Notes: a model not told the origin generated them from the letters alone. A DNA stretch of 64,000 nt from JAJYSO01 sp964451785 (GCA_964451785.1 CAYVJG010000003.1:1-64000); one strand, 5' to 3'; shown: positions 8,327-17,256, counted from the stretch's first letter. Numbers and translations are program-made.

Positions 8327-10027
8327 ATGAGGTTTGTGTTGTTTTTCGGTATATTTCTTATTGGGTTGATTCTATCTCCACAAATTACGGAGCAAGAAAA
8401 AACTTTTGGAAGTTCTATGAAACTTTTAAATGAACAATCTGATACAATTATAAAGCAGGCTGTTAATAAGCATCAGGTCAGATTATTAATAGATAGTCTT
8501 ACTCTTGCTAAGAGCAAATCTTATAAAATAAAACTGAGCCATAAAATCGCTGTTTTGTTAAGTGATAAGAATCCCTCAAGGGCATTATATTACCTTAATT
8601 ATGCAAATGGCTTAGCAAAAGAAGTTGGCACAAAGGATCAATTGTTTAAAAGTTTAAAAAAAACAGGAGATTATTATTACTATAAAGACGCTTTAGATGT
8701 TGCTCTAGATTATTATTTAAAATCTTTAGCCTATTGTGATTTAGATCGACCTAGTATTGATAGATTAAAAATTGAAAATAATATTGCAGTTATTTATGCT
8801 AGGTTGAAAAATATGAAAAAAGCAATACATTATTTTAATGAAAGCTATATGGTGTCAAAAGCATTAAAAGATTCTAGTTATATTGCTAAAACACTTAATA
8901 ATTTAGGAAATGTATATTTAAAATTAGACCTAAAAAACAGCTATAAATATTACAAAAAATGTTTGAGTTACCTCAATCAATATGATAATCCTAATTTAAG
9001 AACAGTAGTGTATACAAATGTTGCTAGAAATTATACATTACAACAAAAAAATGATTCAGCTTTAGTTTATTACAATAAGGCTTTGCAGATGTTAAACACA
9101 TCACCTCTTGTAGAAAAGAAAACACAGGGGTGGGTGTATAACGCACTGGCACAGTACTACTTTAATACTCAACAAATTGATTTAGCGATAGTAAATGCTA
9201 AAAAAGCTATTTTGGCTTATGATGATAAGTTTAGCTTTGATAGTCAAGAGATAGTACAAATTCTTTATAAAGCATATCTTAAAAATGAAAATTATAAGGC
9301 AGCAACCCAGTACTTCACTCTATATAATGAGATTAGTGATAGTTTAAAAGTATATGAAAAGTTAGTTAATATACAGCGATTAACGCTTCAAAATGAATTT
9401 GAATCACATAAAAAGAATTTAAAACTACAAGAGGCGGAAAAGCATATAAATTATTTGCTTGTAGGAGGGAGTGTTACTGTTATTCTGCTAGTAGCTTTAA
9501 TAGGAATAATTAGCTATAAGAATAAATGGGCTAAAGCGCAACTAAAATATAACTTGCTCAAGAGTAAAGAAAATGAACTCAATTCAACTATTGAATTAAA
9601 AAATAAAGTTTTAGTTAGCAAAACAATGTATGAAATACACAGAAATAAAATTGTTCAAGATGTCATCGAAAAGCTTAAGGTAGTGCAACGAAAAGCGGTT
9701 AAAAAAGAGACTAAATTGGCAATTAATGAAGTGTCAAGACAATTAGAAAATAGAGATATTGAGAAAATATGGAAAGAATTTCAGATAGGTTTTGAAAAGG
9801 TATATGTATCTTTTTTTGATGAGTTAAATATAAAACATCCTGATTTAACTCGACGAGAAAAACGCTTATGTGCCTTGTTAAAATTAAACATGACCTCTAA
9901 AGAAATCGCTCAAATATCTGGCTTATCTATTAAATCAATTGAAAATTCACGAACTAGATTACGTAAAAAAATGGGCCTAACAAATGCCAAAGTAGATTTG
10001 TCTGCATATTTGTATAAGTTTGGGTGA
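8327..10027 (+). CDS. TPR sensor-like regulator with membrane helix and LuxR-type HTH
   Basis: From the ATG at 8327 the product is about 566 residues: a hydrophobic N-terminal segment (signal or anchor), tetratricopeptide-like helical repeats over roughly residues 60-330 (for example AVIYARLKNMKKAIHYFNES), a membrane helix (YLLVGGSVTVILLVALIGII), a coiled linker, and a C-terminal LuxR/GerE-like helix-turn-helix (TRREKRLCALLKLNMTSKEI and following). Such TPR-TM-HTH proteins are common in Bacteroidota and probably pass a periplasmic signal to DNA without a kinase. The frame is open back to 8219, but that part crosses the katG terminator and this gene's own -7 box, so 8327 is chosen. The coding sequence is very AT-rich. 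The adjacent T9SS cargo gene is a possible target. Confidence 0.85.
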   Translation: MRFVLFFGIFLIGLILSPQITEQEKTFGSSMKLLNEQSDTIIKQAVNKHQVRLLIDSLTLAKSKSYKIKLSHKIAVLLSDKNPSRALYYLNYANGLAKEVGTKDQLFKSLKKTGDYYYYKDALDVALDYYLKSLAYCDLDRPSIDRLKIENNIAVIYARLKNMKKAIHYFNESYMVSKALKDSSYIAKTLNNLGNVYLKLDLKNSYKYYKKCLSYLNQYDNPNLRTVVYTNVARNYTLQQKNDSALVYYNKALQMLNTSPLVEKKTQGWVYNALAQYYFNTQQIDLAIVNAKKAILAYDDKFSFDSQEIVQILYKAYLKNENYKAATQYFTLYNEISDSLKVYEKLVNIQRLTLQNEFESHKKNLKLQEAEKHINYLLVGGSVTVILLVALIGIISYKNKWAKAQLKYNLLKSKENELNSTIELKNKVLVSKTMYEIHRNKIVQDVIEKLKVVQRKAVKKETKLAINEVSRQLENRDIEKIWKEFQIGFEKVYVSFFDELNIKHPDLTRREKRLCALLKLNMTSKEIAQISGLSIKSIENSRTRLRKKMGLTNAKVDLSAYLYKFG

Positions 10028-10149
10028 AATTTACTAATAATCTAATAAATAAGTTGTTATGAGTTGTTGAGTGTTGTTTATGTGGTGTTTTTTTTATAAA
10101 TGAGTGTTTTATAGTAGGGGGTGTTTAGAAGTGTTTTTTTTTGTTTTTA

Positions 10150-10157
10150 TACTTTTG
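10150..10157 (+). promoter_or_regulatory. -7 box of the T9SS cargo gene
   Basis: TACTTTTG matches TAnnTTTG and lies 28 nt before the ATG at 10185, so this gene probably has its own promoter. Confidence 0.45.
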
Positions 10158-10184
10158 ATGTTAAACAATTATAAAACCTAAATT

Positions 10185-12107
10185 ATGAAAACAATTACTT
10201 TTCTTTTTTTTGCCCTCTTTTGTTATTTGTCAGTAAATGCACAGTGGACAAACCAATTTGCGATTAATACGCCAGTGGCGACAGTTCAGAGTAATCAAGC
10301 GTATACTGAAACAATAAGCACTAATAATGGTGGAACCTATGTAGTGTTTTGGAAAAATGCTGGAGATACAATAAATTATGATTACCAATTAAGAGTACAA
10401 CTTATCGATGCTAATGGAAATAGACAATTTGGAGATAATGGAATGTTGGTAAGTGGTCAAATTCCTATGATTTCATATACTGTGAAAACACTTGTAAGCA
10501 TAGATGATAATAATAATCTGTATATAGGCGCATCAGGAACAGCTGCTGGAACTCCAGCATATATGTTTAAAATAACTCCAAGTGGGGTTAATGTGTGGGG
10601 GCAGCAAGGAATTAATATAGGTTCAGGTTATCTTGTTAATGTTTTACCTGTAAATTCAGGAGGAGTAATGGTAAGTTGGCAAGATGTCACAGATTATACT
10701 ACAAAGCTTCAAAAGTATGATAATAATGGAGTAGCACAATGGAGTAGCCCAGTGACTGTAGGGTTGGCAGGTGAAATTATAGTTCCAGCAAAACTATTTG
10801 AATTATCGGATGGTGGGATTATGGAAATTTATCATAACGTATTTTTCTCTGATTATTCATATTTATATGCTCAACGTTATGATAGTATAGGGAATCCTGT
10901 ATGGAGTAATCCTGTTCAACTTTCTAATATAGCTACTCGATACAATAAATTTTACGATTATAATCGATCTGGTGATACAATTTATATTGGTTACGATGCA
11001 GCTGATGGATTAAGGCTTGATTCATATGTGCAACGACTTAATCCTGATGGTTCTCTTCCATGGGGAATTAATGGAACTGATTTTGATACAGATCAAGCTG
11101 AATTAGAAATGAATCCAAAGATTGCATATGCTCCTAATTCCCCATATATTTGGGCCATATGTACTTATGCAAATTCTTCACAAGGGCAAAGTGCTGAATA
11201 TGTTCAGAAAATTGATAAAATAACTGGAACTCGTTTGTTCACAGATGATGCAAAACAGGTATTTCCTATGGGAAGTCAGCAAGCCCATGCTGGCGATTTA
11301 CAACTCAATAATAATTTACCTGTATTTTTAGTATCAACTGATACAGATCCAGCAGGAATGATTTATGAATTAAGTGTAGTTGAACTTGATAGCTTAGGTG
11401 ATTTTGTGAATTCTAATAGTCAATATACTCCTATTGCTACAGCAGTAGCTGATAAAGGACGAATCCATTTTGTTAAGTCAAATAACAACCAGGTAGTCGC
11501 AATATTTAATGAGTTGAAATCTGATCAAGATTCGACAATGATTTATGCTCAAAATTATAAGTTTAAAGCTGATGGAGTGTGTATGCAACCTACTGGTTTA
11601 ACTGTTACAGAAATTGCTGCAGATTCAGTGAAAGTATCTTGGACAGCTGGTGGTAGCGAAACAAGCTGGGAAGTGATTTACGGTGAGTCTGGTTTTGATG
11701 TAGGTATTACTGGTGATACTATTATAGTTAATAATAATCCAGAGGTAACACTAACAAACTTACAGCCAGAAACAGAGTATGAAGTGTATGTTAAGTCTAT
11801 TTGTAGTTCTGATAACTCTAGTGAACTAGTTGGTCCTCAATCGTTTCAAACATCTTTAGGGATAGTTGATCAGATTTTTCAAAACTTTAAATTCTATCCT
11901 AATCCTGTAAAAACTAACCTGTTTTTAAAAGCGCATTCTGAGTTAAAGAAAATCACTTTGTTTAATTTAAGAGGGCAAGAAATTATCTCTATTGAACCTA
12001 ATACTTTGCAATCTTATTTGAAAATGGGTAGATTACAACCTGGAATTTATATCATGAAGGTTAATTTAGAAGATCATACTAAAACATTTAAAATAATAAA
12101 AAAGTAA
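10185..12107 (+). CDS. Secreted fibronectin type III protein with T9SS sorting domain
   Basis: The 640-residue product has a signal peptide of about 19 residues (ending VNA before QWT), a long N-terminal region (about 20-460) rich in W, Y, D and N with beta-propeller-like character (repeated short units ending in patterns such as VQRLNPDGSLPWGING), one fibronectin type III domain (about 465-560; PTGLTVTEIAADSVKVSW to YEVYVKSICS), and a C-terminal type A sorting domain (about 565-640; FKFYPNPVKTNLFL, GIYIMKV, KIIKK). The last is the export and cell-surface attachment signal of type IX secretion. No catalytic motif was seen, so the role may be adhesion or matrix. It is followed by a strong bidirectional terminator. 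Confidence 0.88.
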   Translation: MKTITFLFFALFCYLSVNAQWTNQFAINTPVATVQSNQAYTETISTNNGGTYVVFWKNAGDTINYDYQLRVQLIDANGNRQFGDNGMLVSGQIPMISYTVKTLVSIDDNNNLYIGASGTAAGTPAYMFKITPSGVNVWGQQGINIGSGYLVNVLPVNSGGVMVSWQDVTDYTTKLQKYDNNGVAQWSSPVTVGLAGEIIVPAKLFELSDGGIMEIYHNVFFSDYSYLYAQRYDSIGNPVWSNPVQLSNIATRYNKFYDYNRSGDTIYIGYDAADGLRLDSYVQRLNPDGSLPWGINGTDFDTDQAELEMNPKIAYAPNSPYIWAICTYANSSQGQSAEYVQKIDKITGTRLFTDDAKQVFPMGSQQAHAGDLQLNNNLPVFLVSTDTDPAGMIYELSVVELDSLGDFVNSNSQYTPIATAVADKGRIHFVKSNNNQVVAIFNELKSDQDSTMIYAQNYKFKADGVCMQPTGLTVTEIAADSVKVSWTAGGSETSWEVIYGESGFDVGITGDTIIVNNNPEVTLTNLQPETEYEVYVKSICSSDNSSELVGPQSFQTSLGIVDQIFQNFKFYPNPVKTNLFLKAHSELKKITLFNLRGQEIISIEPNTLQSYLKMGRLQPGIYIMKVNLEDHTKTFKIIKK

Positions 12108-12130
12108 TCTTTAAAATATAACTTTATAAC

Positions 12131-12184
12131 TATCAAAACCTAAAAGAGTGTTGCTTTAAAGTAGCACTCTTTTAGGTTTTGATA
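12131..12184. terminator. Bidirectional terminator, 20-bp perfect stem
   Basis: TATCAAAACCTAAAAGAGTG and its exact complement flank a 14-nt loop. It lies between two convergent genes (T9SS cargo and glutamine amidotransferase). Confidence 0.85.
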
Positions 12185-12330
12185 GTAATTTAATAACCTT
12201 TAAATTTTGTAGAAACTAGTAGTTACTTTTCTGTGTAACGGTTTCCCGGGTAGTATCTCAAAAAGTGTGGAAAGCTAACTCTTCTATTACTATTAAAGCT
12301 AAGGTTTATAGAAAGGAGAGGGGGGGTAAG

Positions 12331-13044
12331 CTAGTTTAGGTTAACGGTCAGTTTATCCAAAAAATCAAATAGATGTTGATTCATTTCAGAATAATCAACA
12401 GTGCGAATTTCATCAGGAAACTGCACAAATTGAGGGGTAGAGTCTTGGTTTAAAAAGTCTAGTTCTTCAGTGATAAGTAGATCGACAACTTCTGGAGTAA
12501 ATTCAAGATGACACTGAAAGCCATACACCTTATCTGAATAGGCAACAATTTGTCTGGGGCAACCTGCGCTGGTAGCCAACACTTTACTTGTTGGGGTTAA
12601 TCCAGGCATATCGCCATGCCAGTGACCGACAATTGAGGTGGTTCCAAAATGCACTAGATTATCATCTTTTAACCCCGCCGTGGTCAGTTGAATAGGCCAT
12701 GCACCAATTTCTTGTTCCGGACTGTGTTCATAGGTTGCGCCTAATGCTTCGCCAATAAGTTGAGCGCCTAAGCAAACGCCAATCACAACTTTTTGAGCGC
12801 GAATGGCTTTTTGTATGAGTTTAATTTCAGCTAAGGCATCAAAATGAGGGCAGTCTTTTTTTGTGGTATTGGGATTTTGAGGTCCGCCCATGACAATTAA
12901 TAGGTCAATATCATCGATTACCTGCGGCAAAGGCTCTTGCTGATAAACTTTAGAGAAGCTAATGGTGTGGTTTTGAGATTTAGCCCAATCTAGATAAGCT
13001 CCAGGGGCTTCAAAAGTTTCGTGTTGAATAAAATGAATGTGCAT
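12331..13044 (-). CDS. Class I glutamine amidotransferase
   Basis: A 237-residue stand-alone GATase1-fold protein. The nucleophile elbow reads VIGVCLGAQLIGEALGA (Cys near residue 91) and the His-Glu pair is in GFQCHLEFTPE, completing the catalytic triad that releases ammonia from glutamine. No synthetase domain is attached and none is encoded next to it, so the acceptor substrate is unknown; relatives are often annotated as GMP-synthase-like glutamine amidotransferases. The ATG at 13044 is preferred over a TTG two codons upstream. The gene stands alone. Confidence 0.88.
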   Translation of the reverse strand: MHIHFIQHETFEAPGAYLDWAKSQNHTISFSKVYQQEPLPQVIDDIDLLIVMGGPQNPNTTKKDCPHFDALAEIKLIQKAIRAQKVVIGVCLGAQLIGEALGATYEHSPEQEIGAWPIQLTTAGLKDDNLVHFGTTSIVGHWHGDMPGLTPTSKVLATSAGCPRQIVAYSDKVYGFQCHLEFTPEVVDLLITEELDFLNQDSTPQFVQFPDEIRTVDYSEMNQHLFDFLDKLTVNLN

Positions 13045-13152
13045 GAACAATTTGTTTATAAAAGAACGATTCGAAATTTAGAATTGCTAATTTATTCTTT
13101 CCGAAAGATACATTCATTTGTTGATTTAGAAAGAACAGGGTTTATAAAAATT

Positions 13153-14520
13153 TTAGACTTTATGCTTTTTAGGAGGGCGTAGTTCGCCATTGAGGTGATA
13201 ACCTTCAGAACGCGCTACAAAGGTAGCTGCCGAAATATCACCGATAACATTAATGGTAGTTCGGCACATGTCAAGAATGCGATCAACACCGAGGATTACA
13301 GCAATAAGTGCCGGATTGACGCCAAGGCTGGCTAGAACAACAATAATATAAGGAATAGAGCCTCCGGGGACACCGGCAGTTCCTATACCACCAAGTATGG
13401 CTAAGTAGGCTACACCTAGCTGGGCTCCAATACTTAAATCGACACCAGCTAATTGTGCTAGAAAAATGATGGTAACACCTTCATAAAGTGCTGTCCCATT
13501 TTGGTTTGCTGTAGCACCTATGGTTAATACAAATGAATTTATTTCCTCAGGCACACCAATGTTTTCATGACTATCTTTTAGTGCAGTAGGCAGCGTGGCG
13601 TTAGAAGATGAGGTTGAAAAGGCAGTTACGGCAGTAGTTTTTACCATTTTAAAAAATTCAATGGGAGAGAGTGCGGAGAGGTAATAGACAGAGGCTGAAT
13701 ATACCACAATGGCATGAATGAGAAGCCCTCCGAGAACAACCACAATAAACCAGAGCAAAGCGATGAGCAATTCGAGTCCGAAAGCAGCAATGCTGCTAAA
13801 CACAAGGAGGCATACGGCGTAAGGCGCGAGGTACATGATGGCGTTGATAATTACCACCGATATTTCAAATAAGGCATCGAAGAAGCCAATAAAAGGTTTG
13901 GCTGTTTCTTTAGGAATCATGGTGGCTGCCATTCCTAGAATCAATGCAAAAAACATGATGTGTAGAAGGTTGGGAGTTCCTACCATAGATTGAAAAGGGT
14001 TTTCAGGAATAAGTTTTTCGACAATTTGAGTAATGACAGGAACGTTTTTCTCTTTGACTTCTTTGGCACTAGCTTGAGCTGAACCTACTTGTTCTGAGGC
14101 TGTCATGCCGTATTCAGCTTCTAGTCCGGCGGCAGTTTGTGGATCGATGCGCTCTCCAGGGTTAATAAGATTAACCATACTTAGACCGATAACGACAGAT
14201 AAAGCAGATATCACCAAGGTATAGCCGAGTGTTTTTAAACCTATGCGTCCTAATTTTTTGACATTTCCCAACCCTGCAACGCCGAGTACTAAGGCTGAAA
14301 ATACCAAAGGAACCACAATCATTAGTAAGAGGCGTAGCCACAGATTTCCTAGGGGTTGAGTGATATTGTCTATCACCCAATTTAAATCTACATTTTTTGG
14401 ACCCAATACCAAACTGGCTATGATGCCAGCAACAGCTCCGATTAAAAGGCCAAGGATGATTTTGGTGTGCATGGCCCATTTTTTCTTCTTCTTTTTTGTG
14501 GAAGTTGCTTGTTTTGACAT
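13153..14520 (-). CDS. Dicarboxylate/amino acid:cation symporter (DAACS family)
   Basis: This 455-residue integral membrane protein has about eight membrane helices and two re-entrant loops of the SLC1/GltP fold. The diagnostic serine-rich stretch (TAFSTSSSNATLPTALKD) and the second substrate-binding motif (NQNGTALYEGV) are present, and a basic N-terminus (KKKKKK) precedes helix 1. It should import glutamate, aspartate or C4-dicarboxylates with protons or sodium across the inner membrane. An insertion of about 40 residues after helix 3 (NPGERIDPQTAAGLEAEYGM and following) is typical of part of the family. It appears monocistronic. The exact substrate cannot be told from sequence. Confidence 0.93.
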   Translation of the reverse strand: MSKQATSTKKKKKKWAMHTKIILGLLIGAVAGIIASLVLGPKNVDLNWVIDNITQPLGNLWLRLLLMIVVPLVFSALVLGVAGLGNVKKLGRIGLKTLGYTLVISALSVVIGLSMVNLINPGERIDPQTAAGLEAEYGMTASEQVGSAQASAKEVKEKNVPVITQIVEKLIPENPFQSMVGTPNLLHIMFFALILGMAATMIPKETAKPFIGFFDALFEISVVIINAIMYLAPYAVCLLVFSSIAAFGLELLIALLWFIVVVLGGLLIHAIVVYSASVYYLSALSPIEFFKMVKTTAVTAFSTSSSNATLPTALKDSHENIGVPEEINSFVLTIGATANQNGTALYEGVTIIFLAQLAGVDLSIGAQLGVAYLAILGGIGTAGVPGGSIPYIIVVLASLGVNPALIAVILGVDRILDMCRTTINVIGDISAATFVARSEGYHLNGELRPPKKHKV

Positions 14521-14689
14521 CGATAATAAGGGGTTTGGGATAGTCGGTTTTGTTAAATACTGTTATTTGTTAACATTTTGATGTTAATGGATTCAAATAT
14601 AAGTTAAAATTTTTAAGTTAAAAAACGAGCCTCTCTGTCTTGTAGGAGTTGTTTTTAGAGAAGCGATGATAGATCAGTGATGGATAAGC

Positions 14690-14735
14690 CTGGTAGGTCT
14701 CTGTGGAGAGTGGAAGAAGACCTGACAGGTTTTTG
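14690..14735 (+). repeat. CCTGACAGGTCT hairpin module, copy 2
   Basis: The outer arms CCTGGTAGGTCT / AGACCTGACAGG are imperfect. The inner stem CTCT-GTGG-AGAG and the linker TGGAAGA are retained, followed by five T. It is preceded by ATCAGTGATGGATAA, which echoes the flank of copy 1. Confidence 0.7.
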
Positions 14736-14912
14736 AGGAACAACAGTTCCTGTTACTCCGTTTACTGGTTTAACAACATTTGCTGTAAAAAGTGCACTTC
14801 GTCAGTAAATGATTTAATCTGGTTTTCGCATTGCTCTGTGGGTTCTTGAGGGTAAGTTTTTTGCCGTAAACGAGATGATGTTTTTTAGCTGTTTTTTCGA
14901 TCAACAAATAAT

Positions 14913-14969
14913 ATAATATTACAAATAACGAAATATCATTTCGTTATTTGTAATATTATTGTAATTTTG
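14913..14969 (+). promoter_or_regulatory. higBA promoter overlapped by a 22-bp-arm palindrome
   Basis: Perfect 22-nt arms at 14913-14934 and 14938-14959 flank a 3-nt centre; the core is ACGAAAT-ATC-ATTTCGT. Two bases later TAATTTTG (14962-14969) is an exact -7 box, 17 nt before the toxin ATG. The palindrome covers the -33 region, as expected for an operator bound by the HTH antitoxin or toxin-antitoxin complex. Autoregulation is inferred. Confidence 0.65.
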
Positions 14970-14986
14970 CAGTAACAGAAGTATTG

Positions 14987-15283
14987 ATGCGGATAGTAAC
15001 CTACAAAAAAATACAAGAATTTATAGCGGTGCATGCCAATAGCGAACCTGCACTGAATGATTGGTACCACACGGTTAAAGCAAAAAAATGGGCTAACATC
15101 AATGCACTCAAGCAGGATTTTAATAGTGTGGATTATGTTGGGAATCACCGATTTGTTTTTAATATCAAAGGCAATCATTATCGGTTGATTAGCATCATTT
15201 CTTTTAATGCTCAAAAGGTGTATATCCGATTTATTGGGACACACGCGGAGTATGACCGAATTACGGATATAAAGAATATATGA
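14987..15283 (+). CDS. higB: HigB-family type II toxin (RelE-like mRNA interferase)
   Basis: The 98-residue product matches the HigB branch of the RelE/ParE superfamily: an N-terminal helical part with NDWYHTVKAKKWAN, the central strand motif RFVFNIKGNHYRLI and the C-terminal strand IRFIGTHAEYD. Members cut mRNA on the ribosome and are held inactive by HigA. The ATG at 14987 is preferred to an in-frame TTG one codon earlier. Its stop overlaps the antitoxin start (ATGA), giving the toxin-first order typical of higBA. The pair sits in a repeat-rich islet between a symporter and a PAP2 phosphatase, consistent with horizontal gain. Confidence 0.9.
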   Translation: MRIVTYKKIQEFIAVHANSEPALNDWYHTVKAKKWANINALKQDFNSVDYVGNHRFVFNIKGNHYRLISIISFNAQKVYIRFIGTHAEYDRITDIKNI

Positions 15284-15648
15284 TGATTATGATACGAACA
15301 GAAAAAGAATATCAAGCGATTATAGAGCGTATAGAAGAGCTTCTGCAAGTGTCAGAAAACATTGAAGATAAAGAAGCTAAAGGCTATATAGAACTCAATA
15401 TCTTATCAGATATGGTGGCTGAATATGAAGAACAATATTATCTTGTAAAAAAACCTTCACTCATAGAGGTTATAAAATTACGCATGGTGGAAATGGGGCT
15501 AAATCAAAAGAGTCTAGCAGCATTATTAGAGATAAGCCCTTCGCGGATTAGTGAATACCTCAATGGTAAAAATGAACCTCCACTAAAAGTGGCGCGCATC
15601 ATCAGTCAGAAACTCAATATTGATGCAGCGATTGTTTTAGGGGTTTGA
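15280..15648 (+). CDS. higA: HigA-family antitoxin with HTH domain
   Basis: A 122-residue protein with a helical, acidic N-terminal part (about residues 1-60) and a C-terminal XRE-like helix-turn-helix (about 62-118; LNQKSLAALLEISPSRISEY, then LNGK). This is the HigA form that neutralises HigB and represses the operon. Three nearby ATGs (codons 1, 2 and 4) could serve as start; the first overlaps the higB stop by 4 nt. The long palindrome at 14913-14959 is the likely operator. Confidence 0.88.
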   Translation: MMIMIRTEKEYQAIIERIEELLQVSENIEDKEAKGYIELNILSDMVAEYEEQYYLVKKPSLIEVIKLRMVEMGLNQKSLAALLEISPSRISEYLNGKNEPPLKVARIISQKLNIDAAIVLGV

Positions 15649-15701
15649 TTATAAAAAGGCTGTTGTTGATTCAGCAATAGCTGCTGCTTGTTTTAAAAGC
15701 T

Positions 15702-15734
15702 AACTTTCCTAAAGTTTTGAACTTTAGGAAAGTT
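15702..15734. repeat. 33-nt palindrome family, copy 2 (loop TTG)
   Basis: Arms are identical to those at 268-300; the loop is TTG. It lies 54 nt after the higA stop. There is no strong T tract, so it is not a classic terminator. Confidence 0.85.
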
Positions 15735-15930
15735 TAAAACGATTAGTTGATTTTAGCCAAAAACAGGTTGATGGAATGTGTAAATATGGCCCTAGATCTT
15801 GTCATCTTGAAAAATTCTGACGGAGGAAGAATTTTTCAGGATCTATAAGCAGAGCGCGAGCGGCTTTGATGAATTTTTAGCCAATGGCAAAGAGCCAAAG
15901 GTAATTTTTCATGATTTCTAGACATGAAAA

Positions 15931-15977
15931 CCCGACAGGTCTCTGAACAGAGCGGAAGAAGACCTGGCAGGTTTTTG
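15931..15977 (+). repeat. CCTGACAGGTCT hairpin module, copy 3
   Basis: The outer arms CCCGACAGGTCT / AGACCTGGCAGG are imperfect. The inner stem CTCTG-AA-CAGAG is intact and longer than in the other copies. The linker reads CGGAAGA, followed by five T. Confidence 0.7.
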
Positions 15978-16077
15978 GGGTAAGCGGAGTGTGGTTGCTT
16001 AGTTTATCATAGCACATTCACCACTAACCATTGATCATTAATCACTTTTAGCCAATGGCTTAGGGATGGAACGGCCT

Positions 16078-16210
16078 GTTGGAGCTCTTTTGTGGCTGTT
16101 TTAAAACAGAACTTTCCTAAAGTTTGGAACTTTAGGAAAGTTTAAAGCGGTGGCAGATCAGTTTTATCATCAGCCACAAAAAGCGACTAGTGACAGCCCG
16201 ACCCGGAGCG
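16078..16210. repeat. Composite intergenic repeat, copy 2 (without hairpin module)
   Basis: It matches 235-320 and 384-428 but lacks the roughly 60-nt hairpin block between them. The junction here reads ATCAGTTTTATCATCAGCC, whereas copy 1 has ATCAGT, then the module, then TATCATCAGCC. Confidence 0.75.
16110..16142. repeat. 33-nt palindrome family, copy 3 (loop TGG)
   Basis: Identical arms; the loop TGG is the reverse complement of the loop CCA in copy 1, so the two copies are the same hairpin in opposite orientation inside otherwise co-oriented flanks. Confidence 0.85.
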
Positions 16211-16293
16211 GGCGATGACGGGAGCTGTGCAGCAACAACCTTACCTTGTGCTGTTAGCTTGCGGATTTACCGGACGCAAAGGGGAAGCCCCAA

Positions 16294-16325
16294 ATAAAAA
16301 AAACACTCTTGAGGGAGAGTGTTTT
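16294..16325 (-). terminator. Terminator of the PAP2 gene
   Basis: AAACACTCT (16301-16309) pairs with AGAGTGTTT (16316-16324), and the A run at 16294-16303 supplies the T tract on the - strand. It lies about 10 nt past the PAP2 stop codon. Confidence 0.85.
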
Positions 16326-16334
16326 GAGTATCAT

Positions 16335-16910
16335 TTATTGACCAATTTGTTTGAATTTGGGTAGGTATTTTTTGAGGATAAAGGCTTGTATTTTATAAAT
16401 GATATACCCAATTAATCCCCCAATAATAAAACCTACTATGAGGTCACCGGGGTAGTGAACGCCGACGTAAATACGACTGTAGCCCACAATGAGCGACCAG
16501 ATGATGAGGCTGGGTTTGGCATATTTGTAGTAATGTTTTAAAATGGATCCTATAAAAATAGCCAGCGCCATCGTGCTAGCGGCATGAGCCGAAAAGAAGC
16601 TATAGCGACCACAGCGCGCCACAACACGTGCGCCTATGTCTAAGTTACAGGGGCGTAAGCGTTGAAAACCGTCTTTAAATACGTTGGCTAATTGGTCAGT
16701 ACAGGTAATCATTAAGGCGACAAAAACAAGAATGTAAATGGTTGTTTTAAGATTCAAATTTCTGTAAAGTAGATAAATCAAAAAGGCATATAAAGGGATA
16801 AAAGTCCACTTGTTAGTGATGATGAGCCACAGCCAATCCCATTGTTTTGAGCCTAAATGGTTGAGGTATAAAAAGACGTCTTGGTCTAGTGCTGTAAGTT
16901 GATCGATCAT
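16335..16910 (-). CDS. PAP2-family membrane phosphatase
   Basis: The 191-residue protein has five to six membrane helices and the three motifs of the phosphatidic acid phosphatase type 2/haloperoxidase family: KDGFQRLRP (KX6RP form), SFFSAHAAS in place of the usual PSGH, and SRIYVGVHYPGD (SRX5HX3D). It probably dephosphorylates a lipid phosphate such as undecaprenyl diphosphate or phosphatidate at the periplasmic face of the inner membrane. The histidine of motif 2 is kept although the Pro-Ser-Gly context is not. It stands alone between repeat-rich DNA and the divergent CPBP gene. Confidence 0.9.
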   Translation of the reverse strand: MIDQLTALDQDVFLYLNHLGSKQWDWLWLIITNKWTFIPLYAFLIYLLYRNLNLKTTIYILVFVALMITCTDQLANVFKDGFQRLRPCNLDIGARVVARCGRYSFFSAHAASTMALAIFIGSILKHYYKYAKPSLIIWSLIVGYSRIYVGVHYPGDLIVGFIIGGLIGYIIYKIQAFILKKYLPKFKQIGQ

Positions 16911-17256
16911 CGTTTATAAGTGTAAGGATTTTACCTTTGTTAATGGGAGCGGAAAAATAAAAAAAATAGTGAATAATCTACGGTAAAAATTAATATTTCT
17001 TAAGATTTTAGGTTGGGGACTGTGCGCCAACAGAGCTAAAAGCTCCAGATGTTTTTATAGCGCGGACGTTAAACCTTACGTTTTTGTAGGAGAGTTGGGT
17101 AGTTTGTAATGCTTAAATTATTTTTTTGTATCTACTTGCTTTTCTCATTTTTTTGTAACTGAAAATTAATTAAAAATTATATTAAAACTAACAAAATGAA
17201 AATATTAAAGTGTTGATGATGGTTGGTTTAATTGTTCATTTGAATGTTATTAAAAC
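16911..17256. other. Intergenic region without recognised feature
   Basis: This AT-rich spacer lies between divergent genes (PAP2 on -, CPBP protease on +). No gene, tRNA, clear terminator or exact TAnnTTTG box close to either start was found. Confidence 0.5.

Larger units (their letters stand above)
15649..16293. other. Repeat-rich non-coding stretch
   Basis: No credible gene lies between higA and the PAP2 gene. The stretch holds two 33-nt palindromes, one CCTGACAGGTCT hairpin module and the second copy of the composite repeat. The phrase TTAGCCAAT(G)GC occurs at about 15879-15889 and 16049-16059, another sign of internal duplication. Confidence 0.7.

Noticed and set aside
14936..15244. 102-codon frame antisense to higB
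   Set aside because: It is a shadow of the toxin gene; its upstream part reads through the end of the higBA palindrome.
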